A stretch of DNA of 64,000 nucleotides from JAKPCT01 sp029553165 (GCA_035359995.1 DAORZT010000001.1:1-64000), one strand, 5' to 3'; shown: positions 36,022-44,874, counted from the first letter of the stretch. The notes: a model not told the origin generated them from the letters alone. A program made the numbers and translations.

Positions 36022-37338
36022 ATGCGCGCTAAAACTTTTCGTGGTGGGATTCATCTGCATTACCACAAGGAAGCGACTGCATCGAAAAGTATTGTTGAAC
36101 TTCCGGAACCGTCACAGGTAACGTTACCGGTGCAACAACACCTGGGGGCTCCGGCGGAGGTCTGTGTCAGAGTTGGAGATCAGGTGAAAATTGGCGATGT
36201 CGTTGCTGTTGCGAAAGGATTTGTTTCTGCTCCGGTCCATGCGAGTATTCCCGGAAAAGTAATTGCAATCAGTGATCTACCCCATCCTATTGGAAAAAAT
36301 ATCACTGCAGTAACAATCCAAAATGACCAAACCGGTGCAACATCCTTTCGGGCACCCAGCCAATTAGATGAGTTAAGCGCAGTTGATATCAAAGAATTAA
36401 TGCAACAGATTGGTCTTGTTGGCATGGGCGGAGCCGGTTTTCCGACCCATGTAAAATATCACCCGCCTGAAGGAAAGAAGATTGAAACAGTCATCTTAAA
36501 CGGTGCCGAATGTGAACCTTATTTAACCTGTGATCACCGTTTGATGGTTGAGTATCCTAAAAAAGTAATCCTCGGTTTGCAGGCGATGATGAAGGCGGCC
36601 GGAGTTGAAGAGGGTTTCATTGGAATCGAATTAAATAAGCCCGATGCCATTGAAATCTTAACTAAAGAGGCGTCAGTTGATCCCCGTATTAAAGTAGTTC
36701 CTCTGGAAGTTAAATATCCGCAAGGCGAAGAGAAGATGTTGATCAGCGCGGTCACAAACCGGACCGTACCTGCAGGGGGATTGCCGGTGGATGTTGGAGT
36801 TGTTGTAAATAATGTTGCAACGGCAGTGGTCCTTGCTGAGGCGATTTTAGAAGGTTCTCCTTTATATAACCGGATTGTCACTGTCACCGGAGCTGTCCAA
36901 AACCCACAGAATCTGCGAGTCCGACTGGGGACAGCAGTACGGGAATTGGTTGACTTCTGTGGTGGTTTTACCGGGACACCGGGAAGGCTTGTCTTAGGCG
37001 GGCCAATGACCGGACCAGCGCAATACCGGTTGGATCTCCCGGTGATCAAGACCACTTCCGGTGTTCTGGTCCAAGATCGTGGTCATATTAGGCTCCTCGA
37101 AAGCACCCCCTGTGTCCGTTGTGCCAAGTGTGTTGATGTTTGCCCCTATAATTTACTGCCCTGTTTGATCGTTGATTCAATTGATGCTAAAAATTTTGCA
37201 CAGGCTGAAACGTATGGGCTGATGGATTGCCGGGAATGTGGCGCTTGTACTTTTGTTTGTCCGGCGCAACGCCCGCTCGTCCAAAGTATTAAATACGCAA
37301 AAAATAAAGTGATTGCAGCTAAGAAAAAAAATGCTTAA
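36022..37338 (+). CDS. rnfC: Rnf complex subunit C
   Basis: A 438-residue peripheral subunit of the ferredoxin:NAD+ oxidoreductase, thought to hold the NADH site. The N-terminal domain (1-110) is followed by the Complex-I 51-kDa-like fold with GLVGMGGAGFPTHVK (about 132-146, FMN/NAD loop) and the SLBB region; two 4Fe-4S motifs, CVRCAKCVDVCP (about 364-375) and CRECGACTFVCP (about 403-414), end the protein. First gene of rnfCDGEAB, the order usual in Clostridia. Confidence 0.97.
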   Translation: MRAKTFRGGIHLHYHKEATASKSIVELPEPSQVTLPVQQHLGAPAEVCVRVGDQVKIGDVVAVAKGFVSAPVHASIPGKVIAISDLPHPIGKNITAVTIQNDQTGATSFRAPSQLDELSAVDIKELMQQIGLVGMGGAGFPTHVKYHPPEGKKIETVILNGAECEPYLTCDHRLMVEYPKKVILGLQAMMKAAGVEEGFIGIELNKPDAIEILTKEASVDPRIKVVPLEVKYPQGEEKMLISAVTNRTVPAGGLPVDVGVVVNNVATAVVLAEAILEGSPLYNRIVTVTGAVQNPQNLRVRLGTAVRELVDFCGGFTGTPGRLVLGGPMTGPAQYRLDLPVIKTTSGVLVQDRGHIRLLESTPCVRCAKCVDVCPYNLLPCLIVDSIDAKNFAQAETYGLMDCRECGACTFVCPAQRPLVQSIKYAKNKVIAAKKKNA

Positions 37339-37385
37339 GTGGCTGATATTTTTTGATTCTTTTTGATGAAAGGGGAGGTCAGATG

Positions 37386-38354
37386 ATGGATACGCAGGTG
37401 GTAGTCTCACCGGCGCCTCATATAACCGACGTTCTAACCACGGAAAAAGCAATGAGATTGGTGATGATTGCTTTATTGCCGGCAACACTTTTCAGTATTT
37501 GGAACTTTGGATTTAAGGCGTTAGTTTTAATAATTGTTTCAATGATAACGGCGATCGGGACCGAGTTTGTCATTCAGAAACTTACCAAAAAAACAATAAC
37601 TGTTAATGACGGCAGCGCCGCTTTAACGGGATTACTGTTAGCCTTAACCGTTACTCCGGAGTTACCGGTTTTAATTATCGTAGTTGGTGCAGTTGTTGCA
37701 ATTGCATTGGGAAAACATATTTTTGGAGGGTTGGGATATAATCTATTCAATCCGGCCTTGATTGGACGGGCTTTTATGTTAGCTTCATGGCCGGCAGCGA
37801 TGATTACATGGTCATGGCCGAAGAATGGATTGGCCTGGGCAGGAGCAAATGCTGATGCTATTGCCGGGGCTACCGTCCTTAATCTTGAAAAAGCCGGAAT
37901 CCTGCAAAAAATGGGATTAAAAGTACCATATCTTAATTTATTGATCGGCAATATCTCGGGTTCACTTGGCGAAACCTCAACGCTTTTACTTCTGTTAGGT
38001 GGTTTATTCTTGATTATTACCAAAGTAATCGACTGGCGGATTCCCGTTTCTTATTTGAGTTCAGTCTTGATACTTTCCTTGATATTTCAAAAAGATCCGT
38101 TACTGTATCTAATGGCTGGAGGTCTGATGTTAGGTGCTTTCTTTATGGCCACTGACTGGGTAACCTCACCGATTACCAAAAAAGGCCGGATTTATTTTGG
38201 GATTGGGTGTGGAATTATCACAGTGATTATCAGGATTTTTGGCGGTTATCCCGAAGGGGTATGCTATTCGATCCTGATCATGAATGCCGTAACTCCTTTA
38301 TTAGATCGTTTGACGATTCCCAAACGGTTTGGGGAGGTGAAAGCCCGTGGATAA
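37386..38354 (+). CDS. rnfD: Rnf complex subunit D
   Basis: A 322-residue integral membrane subunit with about nine helices. NqrB/RnfD proteins carry an FMN covalently attached to Thr of an [S/T]GAT motif; the corresponding segment here is DAIAGATVLN (around residue 160), where the residue before GAT is Ala. The second of two adjacent ATGs is chosen on spacing from GGGGAGG; the first (37383) is possible. Its stop codon overlaps the rnfG start by eight bases, so the two are translationally coupled. Confidence 0.95.
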   Translation: MDTQVVVSPAPHITDVLTTEKAMRLVMIALLPATLFSIWNFGFKALVLIIVSMITAIGTEFVIQKLTKKTITVNDGSAALTGLLLALTVTPELPVLIIVVGAVVAIALGKHIFGGLGYNLFNPALIGRAFMLASWPAAMITWSWPKNGLAWAGANADAIAGATVLNLEKAGILQKMGLKVPYLNLLIGNISGSLGETSTLLLLLGGLFLIITKVIDWRIPVSYLSSVLILSLIFQKDPLLYLMAGGLMLGAFFMATDWVTSPITKKGRIYFGIGCGIITVIIRIFGGYPEGVCYSILIMNAVTPLLDRLTIPKRFGEVKARG

Positions 38355-38988
38355 ATTTTATTTGCGGTTGATGCTGGTGTTAGCCCTAATTTGTGGAATT
38401 GCCGGCTGTACTTTAGCGTTGGTCAATTCTTACACCGAACCGATTATTGCCAAATATAAAGCTCAAGCTGAAATCAAAGCGTATCAGAAAGCTTTACCGG
38501 AGGCAGAACGCTTCATTGATGATCCTGAATTAATTAAAGTTGTCAAAGATAATCCCAATTACAAAGGGATTCAGAGTTTGAAGGTTGGCCTTAAAAACGG
38601 GCAACGAATCGGTTTGGTCTTTAAAGTGGCAACTTCGGGATATAGCAGTGATATTCAAATGCTGGTCGGGATTAACAGTGATGGTCAATTGTACCAGGTA
38701 TTGATTTTAGACCAACAAGAGACTCCGGGTTTGGGAAGCAGGATAACTGACACCGAGTTTATCGGTCAAAAAGCAATTTATAACAGCGGGACCAAGAAGC
38801 TGGCGCTTACTAAAGACGGTGGTTCGGTGCAAGCAGTTACAGGAGCCACAATCTCGTCACGGGCGGTAGTCAGAGGTATCAATCAAGCCCTGGCTGCCTA
38901 TCAAAGTTTCAATAATGCAACGAATGATGCAGCCGGTGCCAGTGATCACAACGATGTCGATGCGACTACTGGGGCAACAACGAAATGA
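38347..38988 (+). CDS. rnfG: Rnf complex subunit G, with an extra C-terminal TGAT motif
   Basis: A 213-residue membrane-anchored flavoprotein (helix about 6-27, rest outside). The normal FMN-attachment segment is AVTGATISS with Thr168, preceded by Gln162 where an Asp is common. At the very end, after a low-complexity Asn/Asp/Ala linker, a second motif DATTGATTK (205-213) fits the ApbE flavinylation pattern including the Asp. The GTG start at 38347 lies inside the end of rnfD, behind GGGGAGGTG. Either site, or both, may carry FMN. Confidence 0.93.
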   Translation: MDKFYLRLMLVLALICGIAGCTLALVNSYTEPIIAKYKAQAEIKAYQKALPEAERFIDDPELIKVVKDNPNYKGIQSLKVGLKNGQRIGLVFKVATSGYSSDIQMLVGINSDGQLYQVLILDQQETPGLGSRITDTEFIGQKAIYNSGTKKLALTKDGGSVQAVTGATISSRAVVRGINQALAAYQSFNNATNDAAGASDHNDVDATTGATTK

Positions 38989-39018
38989 GCAGTTGTTACT
39001 TGGTTGGAGGTGAAACAG

Positions 39019-39687
39019 TTGAGTTTTAGAAAGATTGTTAAGAATGGTTTAATTGACGAAAACCCGACCTTCAGACTGGTATTGGGAATGTGTCCGACTT
39101 TGGCCATCAGCACTTCGGTCGTTAACGGGATTGGAATGGGATTGGCGGCTACTTTTGTTTTAATCGGATCAAATGTCTTAATTTCATTGGTTAAAAATAT
39201 TATTCCCGAGGAGATCCGTATTCCGGCCTATGTGGTTATTATCGCAACTTTTGTAACGATTGTTGACAAATTGATGGCTGCTTTTGTTCCCGGAATTCAT
39301 GGTGTTTTAGGAATCTATATCCCCTTGATCGTCGTGAACTGTATCATTTTGGCGCGTGCTGAAGCGTTTGCATCCAAAAACAGTGTCGGACGTTCTTTTG
39401 CTGACGGAGTCGGAATGGGTTTGGGTTTTACATTGGCGTTGACGGTTATCAGTATCATTCGGGAGTTTTTGGGAACCGGCAACTTACTGGTCGCCAAGGA
39501 TTTTGATTTTAATGGCTTGAGTTCGCTGTTGCCAACGGGTTTGGCAACCACGTTGAAGAATGCGGCAGCATTAATTATGATCTTACCTCCGGGAGCCTTT
39601 ATCACCCTTGGGTTAATGTTAGGGCTTTTAAACTACTTGAGTCAACGGAAGTCCAAAGTCCAAAAGGAGGTAAGTGTCGATGGTTGA
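39019..39687 (+). CDS. rnfE: Rnf complex subunit E
   Basis: A 222-residue integral membrane subunit (NqrD/RnfE), six predicted helices, homologous to RnfA with inverted topology; together they form the ion path and a shared iron site. Family segments NPTFRLVLGMCPTLA (about 16-30, conserved Cys) and PLIVVNCIILARAEAFA (second Cys) are clear. The TTG at 39019 is preferred over an in-frame TTG 15 bases earlier because GGAGG lies between them. Overlaps the rnfA start by eight bases. Confidence 0.95.
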   Translation: MSFRKIVKNGLIDENPTFRLVLGMCPTLAISTSVVNGIGMGLAATFVLIGSNVLISLVKNIIPEEIRIPAYVVIIATFVTIVDKLMAAFVPGIHGVLGIYIPLIVVNCIILARAEAFASKNSVGRSFADGVGMGLGFTLALTVISIIREFLGTGNLLVAKDFDFNGLSSLLPTGLATTLKNAAALIMILPPGAFITLGLMLGLLNYLSQRKSKVQKEVSVDG

Positions 39688-40327
39688 ATATCTGGTACTC
39701 ATCTTTAGTGCGATCTTAGTAAATAACTTTGTCTTAGCCCGATTTTTAGGAATCTGTCCTTTCTTAGGAGTCTCGAAACAGGTTGATACTGCTTTGGGAA
39801 TGGGTTTTGCAGTCACTTTTGTGATGGGGTTGGCTTCAGGCATGACTTATTTGGTGCAAGAATGGATTCTTGACTATTTTCAAATTGGATTTTTACAGAC
39901 GCTTACCTTTATTCTGGTAATTGCGGTTTTAGTCCAGTTTGTTGAGATGGTTATTAAGAAAACAAGTCCGTCGCTGTATCAGGCATTGGGAATCTACTTA
40001 CCGTTGATTACCACTAACTGTGCGGTATTAGGGGTAACCATCATTAATTTTAACAACAATTACGGTTTTTTAAAGTCAGTAATTAATGGAGTTGCCGCCG
40101 CGCTTGGATTTACACTGGCAATTGTCCTGTTTGCCGGTATCAGGGAGCGGATGGCCAATGCACCGATTCCCAAGTCATTACATGGTTTTCCGATTACTTT
40201 ACTGACAGCCGGATTGTTATCAATGGCTTTTCTGGGCTTCAGCGGGCTTAATCTCGAACGTTTCTTTCAGTATTTTGCAACTTTCAGTTGGTCTGATTAT
40301 CAATCATATTTAAATGGACTCTTCTAG
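39680..40327 (+). CDS. rnfA: Rnf complex subunit A
   Basis: A 215-residue integral membrane subunit (NqrE/RnfA), six helices, paralogue of RnfE. NNFVLARFLGICPFLGVS (about 15-32) and YLPLITTNCAVLG (about 102-114) hold the two conserved Cys that bind the membrane iron or 2Fe-2S centre in Rnf/Nqr. AAAGGAGG precedes the ATG by nine bases; an in-frame GTG two codons earlier is possible. Confidence 0.96.
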   Translation: MVEYLVLIFSAILVNNFVLARFLGICPFLGVSKQVDTALGMGFAVTFVMGLASGMTYLVQEWILDYFQIGFLQTLTFILVIAVLVQFVEMVIKKTSPSLYQALGIYLPLITTNCAVLGVTIINFNNNYGFLKSVINGVAAALGFTLAIVLFAGIRERMANAPIPKSLHGFPITLLTAGLLSMAFLGFSGLNLERFFQYFATFSWSDYQSYLNGLF

Positions 40328-40342
40328 TCCGGAGGGAAGAAG

Positions 40343-41200
40343 ATGAAATTAGATGTAGTTATTACTGCAACATTAGTGTTGCTTAGCATGGGAGTTATTT
40401 TTGGCTTGATCCTGGCAATAGCTTCGAGATTATTAAGGATTGAAAGTGATCCTAAAATTGGTGAGATTACTGCTGTTTTACCAGGAGCAAATTGTGGTGC
40501 CTGTGGTTATGCCGGATGTAGCGGTTTAGCGGAGGCGATTGTGAGTGGAATCGCTCCCATCAATGCTTGTCCGGTTGGAAAAGCTGCTTGTGCCGAAAAG
40601 ATTGCAGCGATTATGGGACTCGAACTAACCGCCGAGATTAAGCCTAAAAATGCACACTTGGTATGCCAGGGAGGAAAGAGCGAGCGGGTTGAACGTTTTT
40701 GGTATATGGGAATTGCCGATTGTGCGGCTGCTGATATGTTGAATGGCGGCCCGAAATTATGTGAATTTGGTTGTTTGGGTTTGGGTAATTGCGTAAGAGC
40801 TTGTTTATTTGACGCAATCCGGATTAATGAGAATGGATTGCCGGAGATTGATCCGGAGCTGTGTACCGGCTGCGGTGCCTGTGTCAGGACTTGTCCACGC
40901 CAATTGATCAAACTGATTGACGACAGCTACCGGGTGATGGTACTCTGTAAGAGTCACAGTAAAGGGCCGGACGTAAGAAAAGCCTGTAAGATTGGTTGTA
41001 TTGGCTGTGGAATCTGCGCTAAAAATTGTCCGGCTGAGGCAATTAAGATCACTAATAGCTTAGCGGAGATCAATCCGGAGTTATGTACTGCCTGTGGAAT
41101 TTGTATTGAAAAATGTCCAATGAAAACGATTCGCAGTATTATCAATATTCATTCTAAACCTGAATCTGAAAAACAAGATTCCGAAGTTAAAGTAATCTAG
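40343..41200 (+). CDS. rnfB: Rnf complex subunit B, ferredoxin-type
   Basis: A 285-residue subunit that receives electrons from reduced ferredoxin. An N-terminal membrane helix (about 5-28) is followed by the Fe-S domain signature CGACGYAGCSGLAEAI with a later Cys (about 51-66), then three further cysteine-rich blocks: a split CEFGCLGLGNCVRAC set, CTGCGACVRTCP, and the pair CIGCGICAKNCP / CTACGICIEKCP, giving roughly five to six clusters. The C-terminal tail is short and charged. Last gene of the rnf operon, followed by a terminator. Confidence 0.97.
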   Translation: MKLDVVITATLVLLSMGVIFGLILAIASRLLRIESDPKIGEITAVLPGANCGACGYAGCSGLAEAIVSGIAPINACPVGKAACAEKIAAIMGLELTAEIKPKNAHLVCQGGKSERVERFWYMGIADCAAADMLNGGPKLCEFGCLGLGNCVRACLFDAIRINENGLPEIDPELCTGCGACVRTCPRQLIKLIDDSYRVMVLCKSHSKGPDVRKACKIGCIGCGICAKNCPAEAIKITNSLAEINPELCTACGICIEKCPMKTIRSIINIHSKPESEKQDSEVKVI

Positions 41201-41210
41201 TTGCAGTATT

Positions 41211-41240
41211 AAAATGCCGGATTAACCGGTATTTTTTTTA
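41211..41240 (+). terminator. rnf operon terminator
   Basis: ATGCCGG (41214-41220) pairs with CCGGTAT (41226-41232), flanked by A and T runs. Confidence 0.85.
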
Positions 41241-41258
41241 AAAAGTGATGGAGGATTA

Positions 41259-41897
41259 ATGGATTCAATTATTCAATTTCTGCAGCGCTTGACGGATCCT
41301 GAGTTTTTAATGCACTATCGGGATTATTTATTATTGATTGTATTGGTAGCCGGTTTTTTGGAGGTAATTGTCCCACCGATACCCGGTGACTCCGTTTTGG
41401 TATTAGCATCCTTTGTTGCCGGGACAACCATTAACCCGTTTTTAATTATTATTGCTGCTTCAGTGGGTACTTTCTCGGCTTCGTTACTCCTTTATAATTG
41501 GGGCTTAAAATTGGAGCATAAAGTATTCGAATCTCAAAAACTGTCATGGTTACTGGACACCCGTACTTTTATCAGGGTTCAAAGCTGGTTTAAGCGGTTT
41601 GGCTGGTGGACGATCTTAATCAGCAGATTTCTTCCGGTCGCCCGTTCGGGGGTAATTTTAGCTGCTGGAATTGTTGACTATAACAAACGTGAAGCATTGA
41701 CTGCTTTGTCAGCCAGTGTGCTGATGGCTAATGCATTTTTTGTGTTAATTGGCCGCTTATTAGGCACCCGGTGGCAGATGATTATCAATCTATGGGGTTA
41801 TAAAATTAAGAAAAATTTATGGCTGATTATACCGTTACTAATAGTGTTAGTATTAGTCGTTTTGATAAAAAAATTCTGGCGTAAATCTGATAATTAG
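41259..41897 (+). CDS. DedA family membrane protein
   Basis: A 212-residue inner-membrane protein of the DedA/SNARE-associated (VTT) superfamily, related to undecaprenyl-phosphate and phospholipid flippases. FLEVIVPPIPGDSVLVLASF (about 31-50) carries the conserved reentrant E..P..P.GD motif, and FLPVARSGVILAAGI (about 125-139) is the second hallmark R-containing motif. Ends with a positively charged tail. The ATG follows TGGAGG. It stands alone after the rnf terminator; its link to C55-P recycling fits a cell wall role but is family inference. Confidence 0.9.
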   Translation: MDSIIQFLQRLTDPEFLMHYRDYLLLIVLVAGFLEVIVPPIPGDSVLVLASFVAGTTINPFLIIIAASVGTFSASLLLYNWGLKLEHKVFESQKLSWLLDTRTFIRVQSWFKRFGWWTILISRFLPVARSGVILAAGIVDYNKREALTALSASVLMANAFFVLIGRLLGTRWQMIINLWGYKIKKNLWLIIPLLIVLVLVVLIKKFWRKSDN

Positions 41898-41989
41898 GCT
41901 TTAAAATGGTTGTAATCTGGCCGAATAAATTAGTGGGAGAGTAAAGCAGTAACTGCAGTATTGTTGAATGAATAATGTATTATGTTTGA

Positions 41990-42066
41990 TGGTCGGGGTG
42001 AGAGGATTTGAACCTCCGGCCTTTCGGTCCCGAACCGAACGCTCTACCAAGCTGAGCCACACCCCG
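41990..42066 (-). tRNA. tRNA-Pro (anticodon CGG)
   Basis: Reading the - strand gives acceptor CGGGGTG, D arm GCTC/GAGC, anticodon arm TTCGG-TTCGGGA-CCGAA, T arm GGAGG-TTCAAAT-CCTCT and acceptor CACCCCG followed by an encoded CCA. The anticodon loop centre is CGG, so it reads CCG codons. All four arms pair; one G-U in the T stem. Confidence 0.96.
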
Positions 42067-42089
42067 GTTAATTTGAAGGAACAAAATAT

Positions 42090-42118
42090 AGTATAGCAAA
42101 GAGATTTGATTTTGTCAA
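42090..42118 (-). promoter_or_regulatory. tRNA-Pro promoter
   Basis: On the - strand, perfect TTGACA (42118-42113), 17-bp spacer and TATACT (42095-42090), ending 24 bases before the tRNA 5' end. Confidence 0.85.
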
Positions 42119-42145
42119 AGAGAAGATTACACCAGGAGGTTGTTG

Positions 42146-43747
42146 ATGCAAATTACTTTTTGTGGAGCTGCTGAAACTGTAACCGGATCATGTTTTTTAA
42201 TCACAACCAAACAAGCTAAATTTATTATTGACTGTGGCATGTTTCAGGGAAACAAAGAAATTCGGCACTTGAATTTTCAGGATTTTCCCTTTAATCCGAC
42301 AGAACTTGATTTCGTATTATTAACTCATGCACATATCGACCATTCGGGATTACTTCCCAAATTGGTCCAGTTAGGTTTTGCTAATCCGATCTATGCGACA
42401 AAAGCTACTGTGGAATTATGCAAAATTTCATTGCCGGACTCGGGTCATATCCAGCAGATGGAGGCCGAATGGCGGAATCGTAAACGCTTGCGTCAAGGTT
42501 TAGAACCTGAAGAGCCTTTATATACGGTTAATGATGCCTTGGTAGCATTGCGTCATTTTGTCTCCAAAGATTATCATGAATTATTTGAACCGGTTCCCGG
42601 TATTAAGGTTAACTTTCTGGATGCAGGCCATATTTTAGGATCAGCGCTGATCGAGATCTGGGTAACCGAAGATGGAGCGACTACTAAGTTAGTCTTTTCA
42701 GGCGATTTAGGTCAAAAAAATCAACCGATCATTCGTGACCCAAGTTATGTTCGTGATGCCGATTATATCATTATTGAATCAACGTATGGCAATCGTTTAC
42801 ACGAAGAACACCATAATAAAGTTGATTTATTAAAGAAGATTATTTTAGATACAATCAGTGCGGGTGGTAACTTGATTATTCCTTCGTTTGCGATTGGGAG
42901 AACCCAAGATTTACTTTATCATATTAAAAATCTGTTACTGGCAGGGCAGCTTCCCCGTATACCGGTGTATATTGATAGTCCTATGGCTGTCTCTGTTACC
43001 GAAATCTATCATGATCATCCGGGATACTATGATGATGAAACATTGGCGATGCTTCGTTCCGGTGAAAATCCATTTGAATTCTCTGATTTGCATTTCGTTA
43101 AAACTGCTGAAGATTCAAAACAGTTAAATCAGATTGCCAAAGGCGCAATAATCATTTCACCAAGCGGAATGTGTGAGGCAGGCCGAATATTACACCATTT
43201 AAAGCATAATCTCTGGCGTTCCGATTCGCATATTTTGTTTGTAGGTTATCAGGCTGAAGGGACATTGGGCAGAAGGCTGTTGGAAGGAGCCAAAGTTGTC
43301 AAGATAATGGGTGAAGAAGTTAATGTTCAGGCAATAATTCATTCGATTGATGGTTTTTCGGCTCATGCTGATCAGAATGGCCTGATTGACTGGTTATCCG
43401 GTTTTGAACAAAGGGTTAAGGGGATTTTTATTGTCCATGGAGAACGTCAATCACAACAGGAATTTGCAACCTTAATTCGGCGTAAATTTGGGGTTGATCC
43501 GGTTATCCCTAAATTGGGCGAGAGTTTTGTCCTCGACGAGGCGGCGCATCGTACGGTAGACAGTGTGGAACAGTTGCTTCATACCAAAAATTACGTATTG
43601 GAACGAACTGCATCTGACTTAGAGCATCTGGTATTATTGTTCCGCAATAAGATTCGGAAGGCTGATTATGTTAATTCTGAAATTCAGCTTGAAGAGATTA
43701 AACAGTTGATTGTGGAGCTTGAGAATAAATTAAAAACAACTTCCTGA
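42146..43747 (+). CDS. Beta-CASP metallo-beta-lactamase RNA-processing protein
   Basis: A 533-residue CPSF/Ysh1-like nuclease homologue. Metal site HAHIDHSG (about 59-66), later DAGHILGS, SGDLG with a metal-bridging Asp, then beta-CASP motifs A (ESTYGNR), the IPSFAIGRTQ segment and the C-terminal GFSAHADQ. All zinc ligands appear kept, so it is probably an active RNA exo/endonuclease, though some bacterial members are of unknown function. The ATG at 42146 lies a few bases after AGGAGGT; two in-frame TTGs precede it. About 70 residues beyond the RMMBL domain are mostly helical. Confidence 0.92.
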   Translation: MQITFCGAAETVTGSCFLITTKQAKFIIDCGMFQGNKEIRHLNFQDFPFNPTELDFVLLTHAHIDHSGLLPKLVQLGFANPIYATKATVELCKISLPDSGHIQQMEAEWRNRKRLRQGLEPEEPLYTVNDALVALRHFVSKDYHELFEPVPGIKVNFLDAGHILGSALIEIWVTEDGATTKLVFSGDLGQKNQPIIRDPSYVRDADYIIIESTYGNRLHEEHHNKVDLLKKIILDTISAGGNLIIPSFAIGRTQDLLYHIKNLLLAGQLPRIPVYIDSPMAVSVTEIYHDHPGYYDDETLAMLRSGENPFEFSDLHFVKTAEDSKQLNQIAKGAIIISPSGMCEAGRILHHLKHNLWRSDSHILFVGYQAEGTLGRRLLEGAKVVKIMGEEVNVQAIIHSIDGFSAHADQNGLIDWLSGFEQRVKGIFIVHGERQSQQEFATLIRRKFGVDPVIPKLGESFVLDEAAHRTVDSVEQLLHTKNYVLERTASDLEHLVLLFRNKIRKADYVNSEIQLEEIKQLIVELENKLKTTS

Positions 43748-43774
43748 AATTTTTAGAAAAAAACCGAAAATCTT

Positions 43775-43804
43775 TTGCCAGACCTCCGCTTCTTATCATA
43801 TGAT
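43775..43804 (+). promoter_or_regulatory. Probable promoter of the SpeD-like gene
   Basis: TTGCCA (43775-43780), 18-bp spacer, TATGAT (43799-43804). The -10 is inside a small palindrome ATCATATGAT. Confidence 0.5.
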
Positions 43805-43838
43805 ATAGCAGTGAAACCAAAGGGAGGAAATCTGGGGA

Positions 43839-44192
43839 ATGGGATTTGCTACGCATTTTATGGCCGACCTTTATATGTGTCAAAACCAGCTATGGTTGGC
43901 GCCTTTTGAGTTTATGGAGAATATTCGCAATTTAGCCAGTTTTAAGAATATTGCTGATTTTGAATGGGTTTTTCAATCAATTGAACCAAACCGAATTAGG
44001 ATCAGTGGAGAATTTGCTGATTCGTTCATTTTGATTCAGGTGTTTCCGGGGCAAAATTTTTTAACGATTGATCTCTTTTCCTGGCAGCCTAAAGTTGATA
44101 TTAAAAACTTCAGTGAAGCATTGATTGAAATTTTTGCTCCGCAGGTCGTTGCTACCGAGTCTAAGGTACGGGCGGAGCATTTGCAGGACTAA
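43839..44192 (+). CDS. S-adenosylmethionine decarboxylase-fold protein without catalytic residues
   Basis: A 117-residue protein that lines up with bacterial SpeD: an opening G-x-H-x-x-A-D-L-Y-x-C strand, a central helix, and LTIDLFSW in the place of the IHTWPE...VDVFTCG core. The self-cleaving Ser with its His (ESHLTIHT in active enzymes) is replaced by FILIQVFPG, and the catalytic Cys of the VFTCG strand by Trp. It therefore should not form a pyruvoyl group. Such SpeD-related proteins exist in other anaerobic Bacillota without known function. Recognition is by pattern, not by alignment. GGGAGG ribosome site; own promoter and terminator. Confidence 0.6.
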   Translation: MGFATHFMADLYMCQNQLWLAPFEFMENIRNLASFKNIADFEWVFQSIEPNRIRISGEFADSFILIQVFPGQNFLTIDLFSWQPKVDIKNFSEALIEIFAPQVVATESKVRAEHLQD

Positions 44193-44256
44193 AAAGTTTG
44201 AAAGATCTAATGAAGATTTGTTTTTATAAAGTTTATTAAAATTATTTTTTATTAGC

Positions 44257-44283
44257 AGAAGCCGAAAATTTCGGCTTTTTGTT
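44257..44283 (+). terminator. Terminator after the SpeD-like gene
   Basis: AAGCCG (44259-44264) pairs with CGGCTT (44272-44277), flanked by A and T runs. Confidence 0.8.
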
Positions 44284-44306
44284 TAGATTGTTTAATATTG
44301 GATTTC

Positions 44307-44462
44307 ATGAACTATTGCACTTGCGCTGTAGAAATAAATGGCGAGATCTCTGCTTTGACATACATTAAAGAGGACGAGCAAATTTGGTTGGAGCTTCGAG
44401 TGGTTTCAAAAATTAGCGAAGAATTGGAGAAGAAACTTAGGATTTTAGGCTATTCAAATTAG
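44307..44462 (+). CDS. Possible small protein, 51 residues
   Basis: An open frame starting MNYCTCAVEINGEIS and ending with a charged helix EELEKKLRILGY. It reads like a folded protein fragment, but there is no ribosome site before the ATG and no promoter, so it may be the remnant of a gene. Not recognised. It is the only reading frame of note in the 427 bases between 44193 and 44619. Confidence 0.35.
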   Translation: MNYCTCAVEINGEISALTYIKEDEQIWLELRVVSKISEELEKKLRILGYSN

Positions 44463-44504
44463 TTTTCGAAATTGGGACTGAAGGATGTGTGTGAAAATTA
44501 GGGG

Positions 44505-44533
44505 TTGACAAAATCGTTTGTTAATATTAAATT
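44505..44533 (+). promoter_or_regulatory. Promoter of the ankyrin/unknown gene group
   Basis: Perfect TTGACA (44505-44510), 17-bp spacer, TAAATT (44528-44533), 95 bases before the first gene of the group. Confidence 0.6.
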
Positions 44534-44628
44534 GATAATAACAGCATGATGAAATATGTATCATTTCCAGGCCCGGACGTTTCTGAAGCGGTTTTGTGGA
44601 GGAAGGAAGATAGTGTAAGGTGAAGCAA

Positions 44629-44874
44629 ATGAATGAGCTATTAATTGATGATGTATTTTTTAAAACCAATTTTGAGGAATATCGGATTTCTTATGAGGTA
44701 TTGAGCGGGATTCGTTCACTGGAAGCGGAAGACGAACCGGTTAGTGATTGGCTTTGGCAACACTATCAAATTAAGATTGAGTATTTATATAAAGGAAGAT
44801 GTATTCAGGTTGAGCACGGTCATTATTTAGAAGGAATTATCTTATATATCACAAAAGATTGTTGCCCAAGTTAA
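44629..44874 (+). CDS. Unknown protein, possibly truncated by a frameshift
   Basis: An 81-residue acidic protein (MNELLIDDVFFKTNFEEYRI...) that I do not recognise. The ATG is chosen because GTAAGG lies eight bases upstream. The end looks unnatural: its last eight codons give TKDCCPS-like sequence, while the +1 frame from 44849 continues with well-formed helix QKIVAQVKQELLKQFHFDG up to 44950, overlapping the next gene. A lost or gained base near the AAAA at 44853-44856 would explain this. Alternatively the short form is real. Likely first gene of the operon from the 44505 promoter. Confidence 0.5.
   Translation: MNELLIDDVFFKTNFEEYRISYEVLSGIRSLEAEDEPVSDWLWQHYQIKIEYLYKGRCIQVEHGHYLEGIILYITKDCCPS

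Noticed and set aside
36534..37055. Long - strand open frame opposite rnfC (173 codons)
   Set aside because: Mirror frame of a clearly conserved gene; no ribosome site and repetitive Thr/Pro composition typical of shadows.
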